Made by a program: the position numbers and the translations under genes
The notes under the pieces: generated by a model
Told to the model about the DNA's origin: nothing
The model's input: only the letters and a program-made list of their open reading frames with translations
The model's database searches: none
Part shown: positions 42,326 to 51,813 of the stretch, one piece after another
Numbering within the stretch: the stretch's first letter is position 1
Layout of the letters: the number at the start of each line of letters is the position of its first letter
NCBI RefSeq assembly: GCF_000172175.1
Contig: NZ_ABJL02000008.1
Location: 2,046,001 to 2,110,000, forward strand
DNA length: 64,000 bases
DNA from: Bacteroides intestinalis DSM 17393
GTDB taxonomy: Bacteria > Bacteroidota > Bacteroidia > Bacteroidales > Bacteroidaceae
Direction: 5' to 3'

Positions 42326-42396
42326 TCAACAGGCCTGTTAACCTTGGTTGACAGGCTCATTAGCCTTAGTTAACAGGCCTGTCAACCAAGGTTAAC
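42326..42396. repeat. Nested palindromes downstream of the GH3 gene
   Basis: A perfect 20-bp inverted repeat: GTTAACCTTGGTTGACAGGC at 42337-42356 and its complement at 42377-42396, with a 20-bp spacer. The palindrome AACAGGCCTGTT overlaps the left arm and ACAGGCCTGT the right arm, so alternative folds compete. Confidence 0.75.
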
Positions 42397-42411
42397 ACCC
42401 AATAGGACTTA

Positions 42412-45003
42412 CTATAAAATATCTCCTTGCACACATGATTTGCTCTTTATCATCTGAGTAGATGGTTGTCCTCCTCCCAATGATATCTGTACTTTTCCTT
42501 TCATGGGTACAGATTTTCCAGAAATATCAACGACAGACAGTTCCTTAGATGTCAGGACAAACTCCACTGTTTGTGATTCTCCCGGCTTCAGATTAATCCG
42601 TTTAAAGCCCTTCAATGCCCGAATCGGAGTTACAAAATCACGAGGATTGGAAACATACAACTGAGCAACTTCCTCTCCTTCCATCTTCCCTGTATTGGTG
42701 ATTTTTGCTGTAACCTTAACTGACCGTTTATCCGGTGACGGTTGCAATTTCAAAGAGGAATATTGAAAAGTCGTATAGCTCAATCCATAGCCAAAGGGAT
42801 AAACCGGCGTTCCTGTAAAATAACGGTAAGTACGATTCTCCATGCTGTAATCTTCGAAATCAGGCAAATCGTTTACACTCTTATAGAAGGTCAGCGGTAA
42901 ACGTCCTGAAGGATTATAATCTCCAAATAACACATCGGCTATAGCTTGTCCGCCAGCCTGACCGCCATACCATGCATTCAAGATAGCCGGAAGATGGGCA
43001 GATTCCCATTCAAGTCCTAAAGCACTTCCTGTCATCATAACAAAAACGACTGGCTTACCGGTTGCATATAATTCTTTCAATAAGTTTTGCTGCACGGAAG
43101 GAATAGAGATAGAAGTCCGGTCACCCCGTTTGAAACCTTCTATTTCCACCCCCATCTCCTCACCTTCTACTTTGGCAGAAAGACCACCCACAAAGATAAT
43201 CACATCTGCATCCTTCACCGCAGCAGCAGTTTGCTTGTAATCAGCCTTCCGAAGTATTCCCATATCAAACTTGATTTCTGCATTATCCGCATGTTGAACA
43301 TAGCGGATTTCTATCGGATAGGATTTACCCTTTTCTGCATTCAACAGATAATATGAGTTTATATTTCCAACTTTATTCTGCTTTACTCCATCAATATACA
43401 GTTCTGCTTTATCATCAGCCTTCAGTTCAAAGCAAACCTCACCTGTCTGTTTCGGTGTAAATACAGTACTCCAAACAGCAGACATCTGCCTGGTAATGAT
43501 GCCATCGCCAACATCCTGACCATCTCCCCACTGATAATCAACAGTCTTTTCCAAACGAGATAATCCGGGATTTCCTTGCCACTGCGTATTTTGATAATAG
43601 TCAGCCTTAAAGCCCTGCTGCCCGTCATAACAGAACAAAGCATCTTCATAAGCTGAGGTGAAAACAAAATCATCAGTCAGATTAACACCTTTCTCGTAGA
43701 CCACTTCCACCTGATTGCCCACTTTCTTTTGAATACCTTCCAGTGCTGTAGTTATATGTGACGGATAACCATAGTAGTTAGCAAGTAATACACTTTTATC
43801 ATCAGCATTCGGACCGACCACTGCTATCTTCTTTATTTTATTCTTATTCAAAGGCAACAACTGATCTTGATTCTTCAGCAACACAATAGACTGACGAGCT
43901 ATTTTCAATGCATGAGCTTTATGAGCGTCACACTCCAGAACTGATAAAGGTATATTTGAATAAGGTACACGGTCATCCGGATCGAACATACCCAGCCGGA
44001 AGCGGATTTCAAATAATTTCTTCAAAGATTCATCTATCTGCTTTTCTGTTATCAATCCTCTGAGAACGGCATCCGCCAATGCCCGGTAAGCTCCATTACC
44101 ACATTCACAATCTGTACCATGCAACACAGCATCCGCAGAGGCTGCAGCTGCATCCTGATGTGTTTTATGAGTATTATAAAAGTCTTCAACAGCCCCGCAA
44201 TCTGAAGTTACATAGCCGCCAAACTTCCAATGATTTCGCAAAATATCCATCATCAAAAGATCATTGCCACAACAGGGTTGCCCAAAGAAGGAGTTATAAG
44301 CACACATTACTCCCGTCACTTTTCCTTCGACCACCAATTCCTTAAATGCCGGAAGATAGGTATCCCACAAATCATGGTTATTCACTTTAGCATCATACGT
44401 ATGCCGGTTCCATTCCGGACCACTATGTACTGCATAATGTTTAGCACATGCTGAAGATTTCAGGTAAACCGGATCATCACCCTGAAGACCTTTCACAAAT
44501 GAAACACCAATGGAAGCAGTTAAAAAAGGATCTTCGCCATACGTTTCCTGTCCCCGCCCCCAACGCGGGTCCCGGAATATATTGATATTCGGACTCCAGT
44601 AAGTTAATCCTCTGAATATTCCGGGAGTCCCTTTCCGGGTAGCATCGTGATAAATAGCACGTCCTTCATCCGAAGCATATACCGCCATCTGATGAACAGA
44701 TTCTGTATCCCAGGTAGCTGCCATAGCAATGGCTTGAGGGAAAGAAGTAACTGGATAGGGACTTCTGGCTACTCCATGTAAACACTCATTCCACCAATTA
44801 TATGCAGGAATTCCCAGCCGATCTATGGCAGGAGCGTTATTCAACATTTGAGAAATCTTTTCCTCTAACGTGAGACGCCCCACCAAATCATTTACTCTTT
44901 CCACTATCGGAAGTTCTGGATTCAAGAATTTGCATGTCGCTTGTCCCGCCACTGTGACAGAGAATAAAAGCAAACTGCAAATAAGATTCAATTCTTTTTT
45001 CAT
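42412..45003 (-). CDS. GH3 beta-glucosidase/xylosidase with PA14 domain
   Basis: 863 aa, signal peptide MKKELNLICSLLLFSVTVAG. GH3 N-terminal barrel with substrate residues RDPRWGRGQETYGEDP, KHY (Lys188-His189), and the nucleophile Asp268 in GGYVTSDCGAVEDF. A PA14 insertion (about 465-600, FKADYYQNTQWQGNP) splits the C-terminal sandwich, and a fibronectin-like domain ends the protein (about 770-855). The SDCGA pattern and WNECLHGVAR are typical of xylosidase/arabinosidase-like GH3 members. Periplasmic hydrolysis of plant oligosaccharides is likely; no SusCD pair lies nearby. Confidence 0.93.
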   Translation of the reverse strand: MKKELNLICSLLLFSVTVAGQATCKFLNPELPIVERVNDLVGRLTLEEKISQMLNNAPAIDRLGIPAYNWWNECLHGVARSPYPVTSFPQAIAMAATWDTESVHQMAVYASDEGRAIYHDATRKGTPGIFRGLTYWSPNINIFRDPRWGRGQETYGEDPFLTASIGVSFVKGLQGDDPVYLKSSACAKHYAVHSGPEWNRHTYDAKVNNHDLWDTYLPAFKELVVEGKVTGVMCAYNSFFGQPCCGNDLLMMDILRNHWKFGGYVTSDCGAVEDFYNTHKTHQDAAAASADAVLHGTDCECGNGAYRALADAVLRGLITEKQIDESLKKLFEIRFRLGMFDPDDRVPYSNIPLSVLECDAHKAHALKIARQSIVLLKNQDQLLPLNKNKIKKIAVVGPNADDKSVLLANYYGYPSHITTALEGIQKKVGNQVEVVYEKGVNLTDDFVFTSAYEDALFCYDGQQGFKADYYQNTQWQGNPGLSRLEKTVDYQWGDGQDVGDGIITRQMSAVWSTVFTPKQTGEVCFELKADDKAELYIDGVKQNKVGNINSYYLLNAEKGKSYPIEIRYVQHADNAEIKFDMGILRKADYKQTAAAVKDADVIIFVGGLSAKVEGEEMGVEIEGFKRGDRTSISIPSVQQNLLKELYATGKPVVFVMMTGSALGLEWESAHLPAILNAWYGGQAGGQAIADVLFGDYNPSGRLPLTFYKSVNDLPDFEDYSMENRTYRYFTGTPVYPFGYGLSYTTFQYSSLKLQPSPDKRSVKVTAKITNTGKMEGEEVAQLYVSNPRDFVTPIRALKGFKRINLKPGESQTVEFVLTSKELSVVDISGKSVPMKGKVQISLGGGQPSTQMIKSKSCVQGDIL

Positions 45004-45086
45004 ACCTTTTTCAATTCAATGTAGTAGCAAAATTACTCTCATCTCATTAAAGGAATCATAAAAAAGAACTTAATACAGGACAAAAG

Positions 45087-45680
45087 TTACCTCACAAAGC
45101 CATTTTTATAATAATCATAAGCAGCATCAATCCTTTCCGGAGTATCAGCATTCAAAAGAAGTAATAATTCACGGGTAAACTCCAAATGTCCGGTTCCGTT
45201 GGCAGTTACGATATTCTTATCGCTGACTGCCTGCTTTTCCTGGTATCCGGCTTCATTAGTATATGCGCTACCTGCGAATTGTTTCAGATATGGAAGTGTG
45301 TTACTGGTATGCTTTACATCGTTCAGGAACCCATGCGCCCCCATAAAGGCAGAAGCATTGCAAATAGCTCCAACTATCTTGCCACGCTGTAATGCATCCT
45401 GCACAATTGGCACCACCAACTCCGATTCGGGTGATTGCCACTGCATGCCGCCTATCAGAACCAATGCCGCATAATCGGCAGGCATAGTCTGAAAACTATA
45501 ATCCGGCACTGTGCGGAACCCGCCTATAGAACGAACTTCATCCAGCGTCGGGGCAACTGTCTTTGATATATATTTTACTTCGTTACCCGGTAACACTCCG
45601 GCATTTAAAGAAATAGAAAGGAATGCACCTTCCCAATCGGCATAATCATTCAATAGAAGAAATAAGACTTCCTGTTTCAT
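45087..45680 (-). CDS. DJ-1/PfpI family protein
   Basis: 197 aa. Class I glutamine-amidotransferase-like fold: ADYAALVLIGGMQWQSP and the nucleophile elbow VGAICNASAFMGAHGFL with the reactive Cys. Typical length for the family, which includes deglycase/chaperone and transcription-linked members. Substrate unknown. It reads the same way as the GH3 gene, which begins 84 bp downstream. Confidence 0.9.
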   Translation of the reverse strand: MKQEVLFLLLNDYADWEGAFLSISLNAGVLPGNEVKYISKTVAPTLDEVRSIGGFRTVPDYSFQTMPADYAALVLIGGMQWQSPESELVVPIVQDALQRGKIVGAICNASAFMGAHGFLNDVKHTSNTLPYLKQFAGSAYTNEAGYQEKQAVSDKNIVTANGTGHLEFTRELLLLLNADTPERIDAAYDYYKNGFVR

Positions 45681-45782
45681 TGTTTTCTGTTTTCAGCGAA
45701 ATTAAGATGCAACCATGCAATCTTATTTTCTTATGGTTGAAACTCAAGTTCAAAATAGATATAATCTTTTATACTAAACTTT

Positions 45783-46148
45783 TCATACCATTCCGAAGGA
45801 TGGTTTTTGGACATGCAAAATGGTTCCTACTCTATGCTGGCAATCGATATGAACACTATCTGCGGACTCTGTCTGTGCAAAGAAATAAAAATGCTGAGCA
45901 CTATCCATCTTACAAGGAATTTCTTCATTCAAAGCTTTCCTTTCTGTTTTTCCATCAGTACATCTTACCATATACAACTTATAAGGCAAGTTCTTGTGAG
46001 ATGTCCTGACTATAACATCAAAACCAAAGATCCCCTGAAAGCCCATCAGTTTTTGCACAAAAGCATCTTTAGGCGATTCATAAGATACTGAGATAGTGTC
46101 TTGCGCTATCAAAGGCGTCATGCATAAAAAAACAACGCCAATGTACAT
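45783..46148 (-). CDS. Small exported protein of unknown function, 5' end possibly frameshifted
   Basis: 121 aa as read from 46148, with a signal-like start MYIGVVFLCMTPLIAQ. Fourteen bases upstream (46160-46162) is an ATG followed by five A; one more A would put it in frame as MKKAFMYIGVVFLCMTPLIA, a better signal peptide. The body (FGFDVIVRTSHKNLPYKLYM onward) has no family I recognise. The A-run may be a site of slippage, or the gene may use the shorter start. Confidence 0.55.
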   Translation of the reverse strand: MYIGVVFLCMTPLIAQDTISVSYESPKDAFVQKLMGFQGIFGFDVIVRTSHKNLPYKLYMVRCTDGKTERKALNEEIPCKMDSAQHFYFFAQTESADSVHIDCQHRVGTILHVQKPSFGMV

Positions 46149-46300
46149 AAAAGCTTTTTCATTTTTTTTAAATTTGTATACGATGCCGCAAATATAACAA
46201 AAACGCTGATATCATTGTCTCTATATGACAACAATATCAGCGCAATTCACTATTTATTACAAAGATGAAAATTTTTCTATAAATGTCAATGTAGAGAGGG

Positions 46301-47689
46301 CTACAACGTTTCCTGTTTCAGTTGCTCCACGAACCCGTCAATACGGCGCAACTCCCTGGGAATATTAATACTCTGCGGACAGTGAGGCGAACATTGATCG
46401 CAACCAATGCAATGATTTGCCTGTCGCAGGCGTGGCACACTACGGTCATAACCAACAAGAAAAGCTTGGCGTGCCTTTCTATAATTCTCGTCTTGTTGGC
46501 TTTTCGGCACATTTCCCTCATTTACACATTTATTATAATGTATAAGCACAGCAGGAATATCAATGCCATACGGACAAGGCATACAGTATTTACAGTCATT
46601 GCACGGTACAGTAGGGTACTTCAACATCAACTGTGCCGTTTCTTCCAGAAACTCCTTATCATCATCTGTCAAAGGAATCAGCGGAGAATAGGTACGAATA
46701 TTATCTTGAAGATGCTCCATATACGTCATACCACTCAATACCGTCAACACCAGTTCCGGTGAGCCTGCAAAACGAAAAGCCCACGAAGCCACACTATCTT
46801 CCGGACGACGCTGCTTAAGGCGTGTCATAATATGAGTAGGTACATTAGACAATCTTCCACCCAGCAATGGCTCCATAATGATTGCCGGGATATTTCGTTT
46901 TACCAATTCATCATATAGGTAGTCCGCATTTACATTACGTCCCGAAGAATGTTTCCAGTCCACATAATTGAGCTGTATCTGTACAAAGTCCCATTTCACC
47001 TCATCATGTAGAGAAAGTGCATAGTCATAAGTATCCACTGTACCATGGAAAGAAAATCCCAGATTACGGATACGCCCAGCCTCCCGTTCCTTCAACAGAA
47101 ACTCCATCATACCATTGTCTATATATCGTGCTTTGAATGCTTCTATTCCACCATTACCGATAGAGTGCAACAAATAGTAATCGATATAATCTGTCTGCAA
47201 ATCTTCGAAAGACTTACGATACATAGCTATGGAGTTTTCACGGCTATAATTACTAAAGTTGGATAACTTTGTAGCAATAAACAGTTTCTCGCGCGGATGA
47301 CGTTTTAATGCAATACCAGTAGATTTTTCCGACCACCCCTGTACATACACCGGAGATGTATCGAAATAATTCACGCCGTGCGCAATGGCATAATCTACTA
47401 ATTCGTTCACTGCATCCTGATCAATTATATCTCCTTTCCCATCCGGTGAAGGAACAGTCGGCCAACGCATACAGCCATAACCCAGAAGTGAAACACGGTC
47501 TTTCTGAGCCACAGAAGTGCGGTAAGTCATCTTATCAGTAGGCACCGGAGTCGATGTACTACCTCCCGGAATCACCCCATCCTTCTGTTTGCAACTATAA
47601 AGAGTCGCAGCAGCCGTTGTCGTAGCGGCACTGATGCCCACAATTTTCAGAAAATCCCTACGGTTTATATTTTTATTATGTTCTTCCAT
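46301..47689 (-). CDS. Tat-exported aldo/keto reductase with ferredoxin-like end
   Basis: 462 aa; start taken at 47689 (MEEHNKNINRRDFLK). Twin-arginine signal NRRDFLKIVGISAATTTAAA. Aldo/keto reductase barrel (about 60-340) with YFDTSPVYVQGWSEKSTG and IDYYLLHSIG. The C-terminus adds Fe-S motifs: CNDCKYCMPCPYGIDIP and CIGCDQCSPHCPQSINIP. This is the Fe-S AKR group seen in gut bacteria; substrate unknown. It follows the ferredoxin-type membrane protein gene in one operon, a likely electron partner. Confidence 0.9.
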   Translation of the reverse strand: MEEHNKNINRRDFLKIVGISAATTTAAATLYSCKQKDGVIPGGSTSTPVPTDKMTYRTSVAQKDRVSLLGYGCMRWPTVPSPDGKGDIIDQDAVNELVDYAIAHGVNYFDTSPVYVQGWSEKSTGIALKRHPREKLFIATKLSNFSNYSRENSIAMYRKSFEDLQTDYIDYYLLHSIGNGGIEAFKARYIDNGMMEFLLKEREAGRIRNLGFSFHGTVDTYDYALSLHDEVKWDFVQIQLNYVDWKHSSGRNVNADYLYDELVKRNIPAIIMEPLLGGRLSNVPTHIMTRLKQRRPEDSVASWAFRFAGSPELVLTVLSGMTYMEHLQDNIRTYSPLIPLTDDDKEFLEETAQLMLKYPTVPCNDCKYCMPCPYGIDIPAVLIHYNKCVNEGNVPKSQQDENYRKARQAFLVGYDRSVPRLRQANHCIGCDQCSPHCPQSINIPRELRRIDGFVEQLKQETL

Positions 47690-47731
47690 ATCTGTTCTTC
47701 TAACATTTATCACTCTATCACATTACCACCT

Positions 47732-49237
47732 TTATATTACTCGATGTCTCTCATGTCCCTCCACATAGATAGCACTGAAAGGGCGTGCCGGACAAAGATT
47801 CTCACAGGCACCACAACCAATACAACGCTCTACATTGACAACCGGAATCTTTGGAGAATCCGGATTATCTACCTCAGACGGAACCATTTCTATCGCCGCT
47901 ACCGGGCAATGACGGGCACAATTGCCGCAATTTACTCCATCAGTCAACGGCACACAATTCTTCCTGATCCATACGGCATGACCGATCTGGATAGATGATT
48001 TATCAGCCAGACTGGTAAGATGAATCGCATCCGTCGGACATACTTCGGCACACTTCGCACATTCCGGACGACAATAACCACGTTCATAAGACATCTCCGG
48101 CTGCATCAACGTCATCAGATTACCGGATGGGCGTAAAACCTGATTAGGGCACACTGATACACAAAGCTGGCAAGCCGTACAATGCTGCGCAAAATTACGA
48201 ATACTCAATGAACCTGCCGGTACAATAGGTGTCGTCCGTTCCGGTATTTTCTTATCCTCAATGACAGCCAATCCACCATCCACTTTTTTCTCCTGTGCCT
48301 TCAGCAATGTACTTGCAGCAAATACGGCACCGGCAGAAAAGAAAGCACGGCGTGCATTGTCCACCTGCTCCGGTGAAACACCCGTCACTTTTTCAGCCGC
48401 TAATGGTTTCTGCACTTCCTTATGAGGACGCTCATAACGGATAGCTCCTTTCTTACATTTACCAATGCAATCCATACAAGCCACACAACGGCTATAATCT
48501 ATTTTATGATTTTTAGAATCAATGCATGCCGCCTTACAATTACGTGCGCACAAACCGCAACCATTACATTTACTCGTATCGATTACTGGTTTCAGCAAAG
48601 AAAAACGTGAAAAGAATCCCAATACTGTTCCTACCGGACAAATTGTATTGCAATATGTACGCCCGTTGCGCCAGGCCAGTACAGCCAAAATAACAAATGT
48701 CAGAACAGCTATCACAAAAGTTCCCATAGCCTTCATCCAGACATCTACAGAATAAAACATATAGCTATCTGCCCGTTCGACCAAAAGAGCAAGCAGGTTG
48801 TTTCCCCACTGATAAACCGGAGCAAACAGATTAGAAACTATTCGCCCGTAAGAACTATAAGGTGCCAGTAAGGCAACCAACGAACCAACTCCTCCTATCA
48901 GAGCCAGAATAAATACTCCCAGCACTCCATAACGCAACCAACTAAGTGCAGGTGAATACGAATAGCGATTCTTTTTCCGCTTTTTACCCAACCATGAAAC
49001 TACATCCTGAAATACGCCCAACGGACAGATTACAGAACAATACACACGCCCAAAGAGCAGTGTCAATGCTATCAGGATTATCACAACCCCGATATTCAGT
49101 GCCAACAAAGCAGGCAAAAACTGAATTTTAGCCATCCAACCGAACCAAGCATGCAACGTTCCCGTAAAATCGAGGAACAAAAGCGTGATCAGCACGAAAA
49201 AGAATATGGCAAACGTTAGTCTGATTTTTCGTAACAT
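47732..49237 (-). CDS. NapH/NosR-like membrane 4Fe-4S electron carrier
   Basis: 501 aa. Membrane helices in the first 200 residues, with VYCSVICPLGVFQDV and TYCNTICPVGTVLGF (the CxxxCP motifs of NapH/NosR proteins). Then several ferredoxin clusters: CNGCGLCARNCKAACID, CVACMDCIGKCKKGA, CTACQLCVSVCPNQ, CGNCARHCPVAAIE and CIGCGACENLCPARP. It moves electrons across or along the inner membrane to exported reductases, such as the neighbouring AKR. Confidence 0.9.
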   Translation of the reverse strand: MLRKIRLTFAIFFFVLITLLFLDFTGTLHAWFGWMAKIQFLPALLALNIGVVIILIALTLLFGRVYCSVICPLGVFQDVVSWLGKKRKKNRYSYSPALSWLRYGVLGVFILALIGGVGSLVALLAPYSSYGRIVSNLFAPVYQWGNNLLALLVERADSYMFYSVDVWMKAMGTFVIAVLTFVILAVLAWRNGRTYCNTICPVGTVLGFFSRFSLLKPVIDTSKCNGCGLCARNCKAACIDSKNHKIDYSRCVACMDCIGKCKKGAIRYERPHKEVQKPLAAEKVTGVSPEQVDNARRAFFSAGAVFAASTLLKAQEKKVDGGLAVIEDKKIPERTTPIVPAGSLSIRNFAQHCTACQLCVSVCPNQVLRPSGNLMTLMQPEMSYERGYCRPECAKCAEVCPTDAIHLTSLADKSSIQIGHAVWIRKNCVPLTDGVNCGNCARHCPVAAIEMVPSEVDNPDSPKIPVVNVERCIGCGACENLCPARPFSAIYVEGHERHRVI

Positions 49238-49256
49238 ACTTTTATTTTATGGAATA

Positions 49257-49769
49257 TCATTTATAGACCAAATACTTGATAAACAAATAACCGCCGAGAA
49301 TCTGTAATCCCATTCCCGGGATACCGATGCGGAAATCCTGGAAAGCAAGCGCAAGGTTACCTACCATTGCCCACTCACCCAGCGTCCCGATAAACTGATA
49401 AGCCAGTACTACCAACGCTAAAACAGGAATAGAGATACGTTTAAAACGATTGGCAGCATATCCGGCAACCACTGCCAGTAAAATAGATTTTAAAAGGATG
49501 GCCGACAATACTCCTGCAGGAGGCATACCGAAAAGCAGATGGTTCAAAACCGGTGAAAAGACGGCTGTCAGCAATCCAACTTTCCAACCGTATTTATAAG
49601 CAGCAATAAGCGTAAAGAAATAAATCGGCAACAAAGTAAGACCACCCTGTGGAATAAGATGGCAAAGTTGTGGCAAAACCAGATTACCCAGAATGAAAAG
49701 GGCTGCAGCAAAATATGTCTTCACATTGCTATAATCCAGTGAATAAAGTCTGATAGTTGTTGTTTTCAT
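49257..49769 (-). CDS. ECF-transporter S-component-like membrane protein
   Basis: 170 aa with five to six hydrophobic segments (for example LTLLPIYFFTLIAAYKYGWK and GVLSAILLKSILLAVVAGYA). The pattern resembles S components of energy-coupling-factor transporters, which bind vitamins or metals. No ATPase or T component lies beside it. Co-located with a TonB receptor, so substrate uptake across both membranes is likely. Confidence 0.75.
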   Translation of the reverse strand: MKTTTIRLYSLDYSNVKTYFAAALFILGNLVLPQLCHLIPQGGLTLLPIYFFTLIAAYKYGWKVGLLTAVFSPVLNHLLFGMPPAGVLSAILLKSILLAVVAGYAANRFKRISIPVLALVVLAYQFIGTLGEWAMVGNLALAFQDFRIGIPGMGLQILGGYLFIKYLVYK

Positions 49770-49781
49770 ATAATATTCTTA

Positions 49782-51692
49782 TTAAAAATTGATATTTACT
49801 CCACCCATAAAAGTCGCTTTCGGCATAGGATAGCCTGCATTGATCTCATAACGTTGCGCCAACAGGTTCTCACCACGCACATAGAATGACAGATAATTTG
49901 TCGCCTTAAAACTTCCCTGCATATCCCATAACACGAAGTTCTCTTTTGTCGCAGCATCCAGATCAGTATAAAGCCCTTTTACATACTGAATGCCCGTAGA
50001 TGCACTCCAACGTCCTTTTCTGAAGTTCACTCCTCCATACAGTTTATGCTCTGGAGAAGCCAATACCGGATTTTCCATATGAAGCCAGCTGTAATTTGCC
50101 ATCACGCTCCACACCGGATTAAACTGGTACCCTACATTAGCTTCCGCTCCCCAGTTTTCAATCTCGCCGGAATTCTGGTTCAACATACCGCTACCATTTG
50201 GATTTGGAAGACGTATAATGAGATTTTCACCATTGATATAGAACACATTGAGTCCATAGGACAAACGATTATCCATAAGACGTTGTGAAAAAGAAAGCTC
50301 ATAATTCCAAAGTTTCTCAGGTTTCAAATCCGGATTCTGCGGAGGAAACATATACATTTCACGAATGGTAGGATTACGGAATCCTTTACTTGCCATTGCT
50401 TTGATTTCTGCATTCTCCGGAAGATGGAAAGCCAAACCTACTTGCGGAATGAACTCTGTACCCGTTTGCGAATGATAATCTACTCGTGCTCCGGCATCCA
50501 GCGTAAGCCACGCAGCAATATCCTGACGAAAATCTACATAACCTGCTACTTCATTCAACGACTTATCCGCCGAAGTTTCACGATGCCCATCAAAGAATTG
50601 GTTCCATGCCTCACCTCCAAAGTGAAAATAATCAGCTCCTACAGTCAGTCTGTTGCCCTGGAAAAGTTGTATGCTCTGATACCATGATACTCCAAGCATC
50701 TGATCGTTAGAGTTGAAACGATACTGAAGCGGTTCTCCTCCTGGCTGATATCCGTCATTTATCCAGTGATCACCCCAATTATAGAAAAAGCTCAATGCAC
50801 CGGAAGTCTTTTCGTAATGATTCTCCAATGCAAAAGAAGTCATACCACGTGTTATGCGCTGATCATTGTCTATATATGGTTTCATTACTGATCCCGGATT
50901 AGTAGCATTGAAACGAGTGACATTTACATCGCCCCAAACTTTCCAGTTATCCGTAAAGTCATAGCCTAATTTGGCATATCCGCCGTACTGTTCAAAAGCC
51001 ATGTCAGCGCGATGTCCATCTGTACGGTTATAAGAGGCAGTCACCGTACTACTGAAGCGCCCTTTCCTTATGCGGTTAGTGGCTTCGGTCTGTACACTTC
51101 CATAGGCCCCCGCACCAATGTTGATGTTTGTACGTATTCCGTCTTCCTGCATCTTACGGGTAACAATGTTAATAACCCCACCCATGGCGTTAGAACCATA
51201 AAGCACGGATGCGGGGCCACGGAGCACTTCCACACGTTCTGCCATCATAGTCTGATATGCGTCGGCAATGGGGTGTCCCATCAGTCCCATATACTGAGGA
51301 TGTCCGTCTATCAAAACCAATAATCCTGTAGTGGGAAGAGCGGCCTGTGCGGGCCCTCCAATGCCTCTTAAAGACATTTGCCCTGATGCACCGGTAGCTA
51401 CACCATATCCCATTACGCCACGTGAAGTGGAGAAAAAGCCCGGCACTTGTGAATTCAACACCGGAAGTACGGAAGTCTGCTGGCTCGCTTCAAGTTGCGG
51501 ACGTCCCACTACCGATACGGTCATGGGCAAATGGCGTACATCCGTTTCACTTCGCGTACCTGTTACTACTACTTCATTGATCGCATAACTTCTTGCTACC
51601 TTTGTGCTGTCCTTGCTGGTTTGTGCTTGTAGGCTTACCGCACTAATCAGGCAGCCTGTAAAGAATGCAAGTACAAATCTCTCTTTTTTCAT
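49782..51692 (-). CDS. TonB-dependent outer-membrane receptor
   Basis: 636 aa, signal peptide KERFVLAFFTGCLISAVSLQAQ. Plug domain (about 40-150) with VVVTGTRSETDVRHLPMTVS and LRGPASVLYGSNAMGGVINI, then a barrel ending in a terminal aromatic strand (MGGVNINF). No carboxypeptidase-like N-terminal domain, so it is of the BtuB/siderophore kind, not SusC. First gene of the operon with the S-component-like, NapH-like and AKR genes. A vitamin or metal cofactor is the likely ligand. Confidence 0.92.
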   Translation of the reverse strand: MKKERFVLAFFTGCLISAVSLQAQTSKDSTKVARSYAINEVVVTGTRSETDVRHLPMTVSVVGRPQLEASQQTSVLPVLNSQVPGFFSTSRGVMGYGVATGASGQMSLRGIGGPAQAALPTTGLLVLIDGHPQYMGLMGHPIADAYQTMMAERVEVLRGPASVLYGSNAMGGVINIVTRKMQEDGIRTNINIGAGAYGSVQTEATNRIRKGRFSSTVTASYNRTDGHRADMAFEQYGGYAKLGYDFTDNWKVWGDVNVTRFNATNPGSVMKPYIDNDQRITRGMTSFALENHYEKTSGALSFFYNWGDHWINDGYQPGGEPLQYRFNSNDQMLGVSWYQSIQLFQGNRLTVGADYFHFGGEAWNQFFDGHRETSADKSLNEVAGYVDFRQDIAAWLTLDAGARVDYHSQTGTEFIPQVGLAFHLPENAEIKAMASKGFRNPTIREMYMFPPQNPDLKPEKLWNYELSFSQRLMDNRLSYGLNVFYINGENLIIRLPNPNGSGMLNQNSGEIENWGAEANVGYQFNPVWSVMANYSWLHMENPVLASPEHKLYGGVNFRKGRWSASTGIQYVKGLYTDLDAATKENFVLWDMQGSFKATNYLSFYVRGENLLAQRYEINAGYPMPKATFMGGVNINF

Positions 51693-51813
51693 CTTGAAAT
51701 AACTCTTTAATTTTATAATAGTTCCCGATTACAAATATAGGGATCGTTACTGATAGAAACCGTAGATAAATTACGGTTGTAAATACCATAATTACTGATT
51801 AACGTATTCTAAC

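Larger units (their letters stand above)
41743..42411. other. Repeat-rich intergenic gap
   Basis: About 670 bp with no gene. From the left: a terminator-like hairpin (41820-41851, 13-bp arms, one mismatch), a second hairpin AAAGCGAAA / TTTCGCTTT (41917-41949), the TTACTCTCAC cluster (42111-42213), and the nested palindromes 42326-42396. Confidence 0.75.

Noticed and set aside
51693..51813. Cobalamin riboswitch upstream of the TonB receptor
   Set aside because: The gap is only 120 bp and I see no B12-box-like conserved element.
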